Assembly (NCBI GenBank): GCA_029204225.1
Contig: CM055107.1
Location: 4,165,079 to 4,229,078 of the forward strand
DNA from: Diphasiastrum complanatum
Taxonomy: Eukaryota; Streptophyta; Lycopodiopsida; Lycopodiales; Lycopodiaceae
Direction: 5' to 3'
Length of the DNA: 64,000 nucleotides
Shown: one piece after another, positions 33,501-39,890 of the stretch
Layout: each line of letters opens with the position of its first letter
Position numbering within the stretch: the stretch's first letter is position 1
Program-made: the position numbers and the translations under genes
Notes under the pieces: generated by a model
Database searches by the model: none
Seen by the model: the letters and a program-made list of their open reading frames with translations, nothing else
Told to the model about the DNA's origin: nothing

Positions 33501-35090
33501 TTTTTTGCAAATTTGCCGTTTGCTAGGTGCAAGTGAACTTCATTTGTTTAAACTCAACTTTGGTGTATGCATGAACACTAATAGGTATTACCTTTTATCA
33601 AACTTACTAAACTAACAAGATCAAGCAAGTACGACAAGAGGACAAAGTCTAGTGGGGCTAAATACAGTTGAATGAGGTCACAGTCGATCATTTGGAAAAG
33701 CATGATATTGACTATAGTTTGTATGGAGCAGCAATATCAAGCAAAATAAAACAAACATTCTGATTGAGGATCATAAATCAACGAATTTCCTCAAGGATCG
33801 CACATGACCTTTCTCACAGTGCTGACAATGAAGTGCCTACCTCAAAAAGGAAAAGATGGTACCTTGCAGAAAAATTTCTGAGCATGGCTGCGAATTTGTA
33901 CTGTTGTCTTTGTGCCAATATGCTCTGCAAAGAAATCAAAATTTTTAGATGTTCACGAACTACGTTGTGGACCCACAGCATAGCCTTAGAAATAAGTTAG
34001 CATGAAACTGCATCGATCCAAGGATATGTGATTTTTTGAAGCTGTAAATTGATAAAGGATGATAGAATCATCTTTTGCGAGATCACTGTGAAGAAAACAT
34101 ATATTAATAGTCATCAATACCTTCAATGCGGCGCCAAGCTCGACCATAAAGCTTCAAGGCATCCAAAAACTTTTGGTGCTCTTCTTCAGTCCACCTCTCA
34201 CGCTGTTTTGTGATTGTGTAAGGCTTTCTAACCTGCCATATTTCATTAACATCAAAATTGTACTCGTTGATCAGCCCAAGAACCAATTTTTGCACTGCCA
34301 GACATCTTAAAGCCTACAGAGATACACATGGCATCTATCCAATATACAAAAGGTTACAAATTGCGGATGCTTGAGACTCTCAAATCTGAAAACTTTGGGA
34401 TATCGTGCTTTATTAAGGAACATGTAAGATACTTGCCTTCAAACCAAAATCATCTCCCAAGTAAGGAGGCTTATCCTCATGCATCAGAGCACTTGATGAA
34501 CTTATGTCCAATTCGATAGATTTAGTTGCAGATCCTGGCCAATGGCCGATATCCTCCAAAGAATCCTGAAAAGCGCTAGCTGATATTTACTAGTGGACCA
34601 GATATATTCAACAATATTTCCTTAAAACAACAAAAATTGAAGCACTTCTGACCTAAACAGGAAAGAGAAGATCTTAGTGATCCTTAGTCTCTGTACTCAA
34701 TGCCCTTAAGACAGAAAAAAGTTCCAGCAAGTTTCTCAGCGTAATAGTACAATTGGACAAAAGATTGATTCATGCTGTAGTCTTCTGAAAGAGTAAAAGA
34801 TATGGCGCACCAAGTAGTAAGTACATGACATAAGCTGGATTGGAAAGGCATCTCCGTAAAAGCAAAAGGTTCTAACAAATCCAGAGGAATTCTTACGAGT
34901 CTTAGAGACTTAGTCATGCTTAATTTGCTGCTAGCCTGAATCTAAACGATATTTTTTAGGTGACAAAGGAGGACCTAATAGACTAACAGCAAAAGTTACC
35001 AATGTTAGTCATCTGTATTTTATTGCTATACTGTCTCTTCGAAAGGAAAATCGAGTAGTTTGATAGGAGAACTAAACATACCCGTGGCAT
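15005..35090 (-). CDS. LHY: LHY/CCA1-type MYB clock transcription factor (whole gene, eight coding exons)
   Basis: Exons (minus strand): 35090-35082, 34935-34897, 34565-34437, 34232-34121, 33924-33863, 17997-17767, 17665-15773, 15544-15005. They join in phase to 3015 bases, about 1004 residues. The single MYB repeat (about 61-117) reads [20 protein letters not shown] and ends SHAQKFFCK, the SHAQKYF-class signature of LHY/CCA1/RVE proteins. Next comes the proline-rich [17 protein letters not shown]. The long C-terminal part has KLFGQNVVV and SASAWWAF, both known LHY/CCA1 blocks. It is a nuclear DNA-binding repressor of the morning loop that binds evening-element-like sites. Arabidopsis LHY is 645 residues, so this protein is long, as in seed-free plants. 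The first three exons are inferred from splice sites and open frame; the others are firm. Confidence 0.88.
15773..17665 (-). CDS. LHY: LHY-type gene, large central exon (631 codons)
   Basis: Acceptor ACTGTGCAG fits phase 0; an earlier AG would put a stop in frame. The exon has KLFGQNVVV near residue 232, a Ser/Asp-rich region, and [16 protein letters not shown] near residue 505-515, matching LHY blocks around the conserved Ala-rich WWA motif. It ends KEVSDE before donor GTTTGT. The region is predicted disordered by composition. No stop or frameshift in 1893 bases shows purifying selection. Confidence 0.92.
17767..17997 (-). CDS. LHY: LHY-type gene, exon with proline-rich motif
   Basis: 77 codons, phase 0 at both ends, acceptor CATGCAG, donor GTAAGG. 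It begins [20 protein letters not shown] and continues with [18 protein letters not shown], the proline/basic block that follows the MYB repeat in all LHY/CCA1/RVE proteins. It ends [12 protein letters not shown]. Confidence 0.95.
20280..21475 (+). repeat. Left LTR of the LARD-like element
   Basis: TG...CA, 1196 bp. It contains GC-rich GGCGCC-type repeats near the start, CAATAAAG near 20760 as a possible polyadenylation signal, a tandem pair of GCGCCAGCGGTATGC segments near 20890-20960, and a 71-bp tandem repeat with GTTGGTTAAGT phrases near 21160-21360. Confidence 0.92.
21478..21490 (+). promoter_or_regulatory. Initiator-Met tRNA primer-binding site of the LARD-like element
   Basis: TGGTATCAGAGCC lies two bases after the left LTR and is a perfect match to the plant initiator-Met PBS. 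Confidence 0.93.
21560..21960 (+). repeat. Five spaced GTAAGCACGG repeats inside the LARD-like element
   Basis: The phrase GTGCTGCC followed by GTGTAAGCACGGT recurs near 21580, 21656, 21740, 21831 (GTAAAGCACGGG) and 21945 (GAAAGCACGGAT), spaced 75-115 bp. The spacers between them differ in sequence. Confidence 0.75.
22880..23240 (+). repeat. Diverged tandem repeat of about 183 bp inside the LARD-like element
   Basis: CAATGAAGGAACTGTGAAAG near 22889 and CAGTGATGGAATTGTGAAAG near 23072 start two units that remain alignable, ending in GATTCAAAGAG-GCTACTT. No reading frame is conserved between them. Confidence 0.65.
23803..23816 (+). promoter_or_regulatory. Polypurine tract of the LARD-like element
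   Basis: AAAGGTGAGGTGGA immediately precedes the right LTR start TGTTGTAAAG, the expected site of plus-strand priming. Confidence 0.8.
23817..25016 (+). repeat. Right LTR of the LARD-like element
   Basis: 1200 bp, colinear with the left LTR. Visible differences include an 18-base segment absent after TCGATG and an extra segment with GACTTTCTAAAAAGAG. Confidence 0.92.
25597..25900 (+). repeat. Truncated 5' LTR of the copia element with PBS-bearing 62-bp units
   Basis: Ends CTTCCCAACA. It contains TGGTATCAGAGC at 25778 and GGGTATCAGAGC at 25840, and the working PBS TGGTATCAAAGCC starts at 25902. The spacing is exactly 62 bp each time. Confidence 0.9.
25902..25914 (+). promoter_or_regulatory. 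PBS of the copia element
   Basis: TGGTATCAAAGCC, one base after the LTR end, matches the initiator-Met tRNA site. The 3' LTR stops just before the equivalent position, which shows that this third copy is the one used for priming. Confidence 0.85.
26043..26960 (+). pseudogene. Copia gag with two zinc knuckles
   Basis: From ATG near 26052: [20 protein letters not shown], then [16 protein letters not shown], a stop near 26228, [20 protein letters not shown] and [19 protein letters not shown]. This is the gag/UBN2 domain. A frameshift near 26726 leads to a first intact knuckle [14 protein letters not shown] and a second, [14 protein letters not shown], in which the last Cys is replaced by Tyr. 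Gag forms the particle and binds RNA. The two changes of frame and the lost Cys show decay. Confidence 0.88.
27094..27170 (+). pseudogene. Copia aspartic protease fragment, altered active site
   Basis: [16 protein letters not shown] corresponds to the copia protease motif in which D-S-G-A is the active site. Here Ser is Leu (DLGA). A stop follows after FGV, near 27170. It should not cleave the polyprotein. Confidence 0.8.
27300..28300 (+). pseudogene. Copia integrase
   Basis: The pre-integrase HRRLCHMN block is present, but the CXXC zinc-binding pair is missing: the sequence passes from [14 protein letters not shown] directly to [12 protein letters not shown]. The core has all three acidic residues: D in HSDICGP, D in RTDRGGEY and E in [15 protein letters not shown]. 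One stop occurs after DDYSKFV near 27702. [15 protein letters not shown] and [14 protein letters not shown] follow, as in the family. Integrase inserts the cDNA. The deletion of the zinc-binding pair and the stop make it defective. Confidence 0.9.
28600..29545 (+). pseudogene. Copia reverse transcriptase with internal deletion
   Basis: [17 protein letters not shown] starts the RT, but the CKWVFKTK-type block is gone and the frame resumes at about 28708 with [11 protein letters not shown] and then [12 protein letters not shown] in another frame. [20 protein letters not shown] and the catalytic YVDDT (near 29090) are present. A TGA replaces the Arg/Trp codon after KQSA, and a TAG follows QSRYT near 29264. 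[15 protein letters not shown] and [14 protein letters not shown] are typical of the palm-to-RNase H connection. Confidence 0.9.
29546..30348 (+). pseudogene. Copia RNase H with Glu-rich C-terminal tail
   Basis: [35 protein letters not shown] and [20 protein letters not shown] carry the D, E and D catalytic residues of RNase H, and [11 protein letters not shown] closes the domain. After the domain the frame stays open another 85 codons, with [17 protein letters not shown] and then an Arg-rich RSRRSRRRN. The tail is made of short GAACTCGAA-like DNA repeats. The same tail occurs inverted at 31855-31992. Confidence 0.88.
30784..31089 (+). repeat. 3' LTR of the copia element (part matching the 5' LTR)
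   Basis: Matches 25597-25900. It contains TGGTATCAGAGC at 30967 and 31029, 62 bp apart, and ends CTTCCCAACA at 31089, then TTAGA. The LTR as a whole probably starts near 30364. Confidence 0.9.
31855..31992 (-). mobile_element. Inverted fragment of the same copia family (C-terminal tail)
   Basis: The minus strand reads [20 protein letters not shown] and then [20 protein letters not shown], nearly the same as the RNase H tail at 30080-30190. It lies 770 bp right of the 3' LTR and in opposite orientation, so it is a separate fragment. Confidence 0.85.
33863..33924 (-). CDS. LHY: LHY-type gene, MYB exon 2 (SHAQKFF recognition helix)
   Basis: Acceptor TTTGCAG, 62 bases, donor GTACCA. It encodes [20 protein letters not shown] and a Lys. 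This is the DNA-recognition helix. The residue after FF is Cys (TGC) where LHY/CCA1/RVE proteins normally have Ser or Thr. The exon is followed by the 15.9-kb intron. Confidence 0.93.
34121..34232 (-). CDS. LHY: LHY-type gene, MYB exon 1
   Basis: From acceptor ATGGCAG to donor GTATTG the exon encodes [21 protein letters not shown], then [16 protein letters not shown]. The conserved tryptophans of helices 1 and 2 are present. It ends in phase 1, splitting the Glu codon exactly where Arabidopsis LHY is split. Confidence 0.95.
34437..34565 (-). CDS. LHY: LHY-type gene, exon before the MYB repeat, GC donor
   Basis: Acceptor TTTTCAG, 43 open codons ([16 protein letters not shown] at the start, [12 protein letters not shown] at the end), then AAG followed by GCAAGT. 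GCAAGT is the standard sequence of the rare GC-AG introns. Phase 0 joins it to V-RKPYTITK. An in-frame ATG inside the exon (34484) could serve as an alternative start. Confidence 0.6.
34897..34935 (-). CDS. LHY: LHY-type gene, proposed second coding exon (39 bp)
   Basis: Acceptor GATTCAG and donor GTAAGA bound 13 codons, [13 protein letters not shown]. Phase is 0 on both sides. The donor context CTC before GTAAGA is weak, so this microexon is an inference from open frame. Confidence 0.4.
35082..35090 (-). CDS. LHY: LHY-type gene, proposed first coding exon (start codon)
   Basis: ATG CCA CGG is followed by the good donor GTATGT. Joined in phase to the next exon it gives [12 protein letters not shown]. 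This start is chosen because the frame stays open through all downstream junctions. Alternative starts are ATG at 34917 and at 34484. Confidence 0.45.
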
Positions 35091-36540
35091 AGTGAAGGAA
35101 AGAGTCGCTATCGAAGCAGAACTCATTACAACTACCAAGTGAAGTTTGACCAGCCGATGTGAGCCCCTGCTTCAGATCCAATCTGACCACCTCAACGCCA
35201 AAGAAAGATATCTGATTCCTAGCCCACTAAATTATGATCTTTAAACTCAAAAGTATTTTATGCTCTCGTACAGCAAAACGAGTTGCTAGTAGAAATTTGT
35301 AATATAAGCTTATCGCATACGATTGGCACCTTTCTCCACCACAAGGCATCTATCTCACAAGCGTAAAATGCCCAGCTCCTTTGGAAATAAGAAAGCTCCA
35401 TCTTTTGCTCATTATCGTACTTCAACATAGATGCCACTCATAATTCAGGCGTCTCGACTGTGTTCGTCTAGGTTACTCCTGCCCAGATGATAAGGTGACT
35501 ACACCAATTTGACTCGGGCTCCAAGAAAACCATCTCAAGAGACTACAGAGTCTTTCTTAAAATTTCTACAATTGATTTGTTTGCTAGATTTTTATACGCC
35601 AAACAGCAGCTTTAAGGCTAAATTGGTTCTTCAACAAAGATTTGAATTATCTAAAAGGCTAATGCCTTGTAGTTGAAATTAAGATAATTCCGATGCCATT
35701 CTCAAGTACATATAATCAGCGCCTTGGCACTCGCAAGAGAACCAGATTCTGAAAGTTCAGAGATTGTTCCCTTCTACACAAAGACGAGGAGCCAATCATT
35801 GTAAAACTGAACTGCAAGGGCTTCGCTCCAAGTAAGGACAAGCCTTGATGCTGCAGTGGAAGGAAAACTGGACTTTCGCAACGCTTCAGGAAGTTTTCCT
35901 CTAGTTATTGCTATACTTGTGCACTTTGTATAGAAGCAGCACGAGTCTGGATTCTTCTAAATACTAAATCCGTGATCAGAATAAGAGCGAAAGCCTCGAG
36001 CTTGCGATGCACTACTTCTAGAAAGGATTCACATACTAATCTAAAACCACCTAGCAAAAGGAAGCTCTGGACTGTGGTTCCTAGATGGAAAAGCCTACAC
36101 GAACATCATCTCTGTCTGGATTCCAAGAGCTTATACAAACTGCTCAAATGAGGCATTTGCAAGTGAAGGAGTGAAATCTAACAACGCCCACCTCGCCTCC
36201 ACAGCTAAGACAAGAGCTCGCAACTACTCAGTGGTCAGATCTCAGGGAAGAGACAACAAAAGCAAGGAAATCAGTGTTGCTGCTAGGGCTTCAAAGCAAC
36301 AAGAGCATCAGAAAACGCGATCCAGAAGGCGAAGAAGGAGCTAGAAGTAGAAGCAGCAAAAGGAAGCAGGAAGCATCGAGAGAGGAGGGTGAGAGCGAGA
36401 GAGAGAAAAAAGAGAGAAAAAGCGTAAATGGGAAAGGCACAGAAGGGCAGCAGCTGGAATGAAAGGCAGCAAAAAGGCAAAAAGAAATGGATAAAAAAGG
36501 GTCGACAAAAATCCCAACCAATAAAAACTCCAAAAACTTA
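35091..36540 (-). promoter_or_regulatory. Probable 5' leader and proximal promoter of the LHY-type gene
   Basis: No protein domain. On the minus strand about 36430-36330 is CT-rich (CTCTCTCGCTCTCACC and similar), as is common for plant leaders. A CCAAT-box-like ATTGG lies near 36523. Possible leader introns cannot be placed exactly. TAAATATCT on the minus strand (36751-36743) resembles the evening element AAAATATCT at eight of nine positions. The part above 35940 is duplicated in inverse orientation at 57.9-60.8 kb. Confidence 0.45.
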
Positions 36541-37736
36541 ATTCATTAATTAAACAATACCAAAATTAAATTTGTGGCTGACGTTGCCCGGCTCCACGGC
36601 GTGCACTTTTATGGTGGTAGGTACCTACCTCACTACCGACCTACTTCTCCTTTTGCACTTTTTTGCCTACCCATACCATACATAGCTTATGTCTTTGTTT
36701 TTTCGTTTTCATTTTTTTAGGGTGTGTGCTAGAAAAAGTGGGAGATATTTAGGTGCCACTTTTTGCTTTTCATATAATGACTTGTTCATTGCATCCATTC
36801 ATCTAGTGCCACATCTTATCGAATCAATCTCTTGCTACATGTACCCACATCTCATATTTCTATGTTTATTTCCAAATTCGGAGAAACAAGTACCTCATTG
36901 ACCTTTCATGGTGATAAGGGTCATTTGATAAGTCACGTTGTCACGAGGGCTAGACGTAACTTCAAAAATTACACGTATGCCATGTAGGTCTATAGATTAC
37001 TGGCTACATGCGGGGAATCTCATATTTATGGTTTGATGTTTACTTGAACATTGGGAGAACGGTTTTCACTAGCATAGCTTTCAGGTGAACATGCTCGTTT
37101 TGATTAGTTGCCATGAGGTCATTGTGATGAGGTGTGACTTCAAAAATCAACTTAATCTCCATAGAGGTATATAAAAAACCATTCCCTTGTGTAAAGGATG
37201 AGCAAAATTTATACTTGATCTTCGGCACCACGATTATGGAAAGTGATGTAAAAGACATCTGAAAACTATTTTTTACAATAAATAGACATATTCTATTGGT
37301 CCTAACTTTTTTTTTAGGTAATGAAGTTTTTTAATAGGCATGTATTAAAATTGTATTGGCTAGTACAATTTATGGAGTTGATTTTTCAAGGTAAAATATC
37401 CATTTTAGTGTAAAATATTTGAGAAAATACTTTACTTGTCACAAAGGAAACTTCTAGAAACTTCTAGGTTAATAAATTCTTATTGAACTTTTTGCTTCCT
37501 CTTGAGACATGGTCAATTTTCATTCTCTAGGGCATTATATGGCATGATTGATTTTCGTTTTTTTGAGATAGAAAGCTTATGATATTGAAGGATAAATGCC
37601 ATTATGTGAGCCCATAAAAAGAACCATAGATGACATGTGTCCAAAAAACATAAAGAGACTCATAGATGACATGTGTCTAAAACAATTTGCCTACATAAGA
37701 TAAAGTCATGTGCCCATCAAATGAACTTTGTTCAAT

Positions 37737-37965
37737 GCAAGGCTCCTCAAACCCATAAAGGCCTTGGAGTAGGACTACATCTTACACTAACATAACTACC
37801 TGGGCAAGGCTTCTCAAACCCATAAAGTCTTTGGACGAAGCTTGTGTCTTCTTACACTACCATGACAACTCAAGTAAGACTCTTCAAACCCATAAAGTCC
37901 TTGGACATAACTACTTTTTGGCCAAGGCTCCTCAAACCATTGAACTCCTTGGTGTACGACTGTAT
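37737..37965. repeat. Minisatellite, about four 65-70 bp units
   Basis: The phrase CTCAAACCCATAAAG-CCTTGGA recurs near 37745, 37812, 37885 and, more diverged, 37930. The inverted copy in arm 2 lies near 58790-59000. Confidence 0.8.
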
Positions 37966-38172
37966 TGTGCACTTTAGTAATGCTCATAAAATCATTTAGC
38001 ACTATCCATGTATTTGTTCTCCCACAGAGACTAACTTTTTATCTTCTCCTAGTTAGAAGTTGACTTTGGTTTTCTTGTAGTTTGTCGTAAGACAACTCCA
38101 CCTCATCCAAGGACAGTCTTTAAAACGGTCTCGTACATCATGAAGTGCTTTGGGTACAGATTTTTTTAGTGC

Positions 38173-38469
38173 ATGCATCCCAATGTGGATTGGCATATCT
38201 CATCAAATTTTTTGGCTTTAGGCTTCCATTATTTTGTCTCAACAAATTTGGATTGGGTTGTCCTTTTAGAAGTTGATGGCTCGTTAAGGCCAATGGAGAA
38301 AAGTTTGGTATGCATCAACTTCGATTGTTCCCCCTTAGCTACAAATTTCCGTTATTTGGCTTTTGGTATTTTCAACATGACATCATTTAGGAAGATGCTT
38401 GAGACCCAACTAGTTGAAGGACTGGAGATCAAGAATGATCAATATTCTAACACCTTCTATGAGGGATGA
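38173..38469 (+). CDS. Unrecognised 98-codon frame kept open in both arms
   Basis: ATG to TGA, beginning MHPNVDWHISSNFLALGFHY. The mirror copy at 58575-58279 is also open and differs by three residues that I can see. I recognise no domain. Being open in both arms could reflect a young duplication rather than selection. It may also be a fragment of mobile DNA. Confidence 0.3.
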   Translation: MHPNVDWHISSNFLALGFHYFVSTNLDWVVLLEVDGSLRPMEKSLVCINFDCSPLATNFRYLAFGIFNMTSFRKMLETQLVEGLEIKNDQYSNTFYEG

Positions 38470-38689
38470 GTTTATGGCAAACAACATAGACAAGCCATAA
38501 ATACATAGAATGAAAGAAAAAAAAATTGACCAATCTAGAATATTCTCCCACTCAAACGTCGATGGCCCAATGAGCTTGAGCTCAATTGGATATAATAGCT
38601 ATTTTGTTCGTATCAAGGATAACTACAATAGTTAAAGAGTTGTGTGTCTCTTACAAAAAAAATTTACAATTGTCTTTTATCTTTTTTCA

Positions 38690-39330
38690 AAAAGTTCGAG
38701 AATATTGTGCTAAGTGAGATAAATGCCAAGATTAGAAGACTCAAGTCTAAGACAGGTGGAGAATTCATCAAGACAAAGTTCCAATATTATATCCAATGAG
38801 ATATGATAGTTAGTTTTCCCTTATTAATGATGACCACAATAGCTATAGATTTGTCTCTCCTTTAAAAAAAAAACTATTGAATATTTTTTCTTCAAATGGT
38901 TCGAGAAAATTGTGCAATGAGGTAAATGCCAAGATTGGAAGACTCAATTCTAAGAGAGGAGGAGGAATTCATCAAGACAAAGTTCCAAGATTCCAAGAAT
39001 TAGGAATAATGCAAAAGCTCACTACTCCTTACACACTAGAGGTCGACAAGGATAATAGAACTGTTGTAGAAAGTGCAAGAAGTATGATGCACTCAAGAGG
39101 ACTTCTAGCTGAGCTTTGGAGAGAAGAGATCAAGATGGTGGTGCACATCTTGAATAGATCAACAACAAGAACACATCACAATAAGACACCTTATGAAACT
39201 GGTCTAGAAAACATTATTCAATCAGACATTAGAGATTTTTCTGATAAGATGCTTATATGTACACCTCCAAGAAATTAAGAGCGAAGATAGATCCTAGAGG
39301 CCACATGTTGATCGTGGGATATGAAAAGGC
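38690..39330 (+). pseudogene. Ty1-copia integrase relic with a repeated segment
   Basis: INAKIRRLKSKTGGEFIKTK (about 38715-38785) and NAKIGRLNSKRGGGIHQDK (about 38925-38985) are two copies of the RSDRGGEF region of copia integrase. The second continues MQKLTTPYT, VESARSMMHSRGL, ELWREEIKMVVHILNRS and NKTPYETGLE, the usual C-terminal half of the core, then LIVGYEKAF. Two of the three acidic residues are altered or lost. It abuts the end of inverted arm 1. Confidence 0.8.
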
Positions 39331-39589
39331 ATTCTAAAAAAGACAAGCAATGAACTAACAATTCAAGAGCAAAAGGACATCAATATAAGCATAGTGAGAG
39401 AAATAGGCTTCCAATTATAGCAAGATGAAAAATAATTAGGGCATAGTTCAAAGCAAAATAGTCATGAAAAGCAAGCATTTGCAACTCCATAGATAGTCAA
39501 TGAGCAACAACCAACACATCCATAGAGACGTATAAGACCTCATGAAAGATATGTAGGATGGGCAAACAATTCTTATGCATGTTTGGTAG

Positions 39590-39890
39590 CGACGAAGCTA
39601 CAAAACATTCATAATGGAAAGAAGCAATGGATGAAGAGTACAAATTGCTTTATGAGCAATGGGACTTGGACACTAGAGTCACAGCCCCTTGGAAGAAAAT
39701 TGATCAAATGTAAATGGATTAGTTAGCTGGAAATACAAATCCAAACTATGTGCCAAGGAATATTCACAAAAGCCAAAATAGACTATAGTGAAAATTAGTT
39801 AGCTAGAAATACAAATCCAGACTATGTGCCAAGGGATATTCACAAAAGCCAAAATAGACTATAGTGAAATGTCTACTCATTGATTCATTG
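39590..39890 (+). pseudogene. Ty1-copia RT N-terminal relic with 75-bp tandem duplication
   Basis: MSNGTWTLESQPLGRKLIKC and KWI form the start of copia RT. A following block reading YKSKLCAKEYSQKPK is present twice (39719-39793 and 39794-39869), a local tandem duplication. Nothing downstream of it carries the YVDD motif. Confidence 0.7.

Larger units (their letters stand above)
17998..33862 (-). other. Giant LHY intron of 15,865 bp filled by retrotransposons
   Basis: It lies between the MYB recognition-helix exon (donor GTACCA) and the exon starting LEREQSGGG (acceptor CATGCAG). It contains the complete coding-free LTR element at 20280-25016 and the Ty1-copia element at 25597-31089. Both read left to right, antisense to the host gene. 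Stretches 18000-20274, 25022-25596 and 32000-33860 hold no gene that I can recognise. Confidence 0.85.
35940..38870 (+). repeat. Inverted duplication, arm 1 (about 2.9 kb)
   Basis: The stretch is the reverse complement of 57867-60817, colinear over its whole length apart from small indels. It starts at CACGAGTCTGG, inside the LHY leader region, and ends in an oligo-A run before copia integrase sequence. It contains the LHY leader, a 70-bp minisatellite and an unrecognised 98-codon frame. Confidence 0.93.

Noticed and set aside
36012-36088. A spliced (processed) LHY copy in arm 2
   Set aside because: The missing 76 bp is not bounded by proper GT-AG in the gene direction that would leave the arm 2 sequence, and arm 2 also contains the promoter side, so it is not a cDNA copy.
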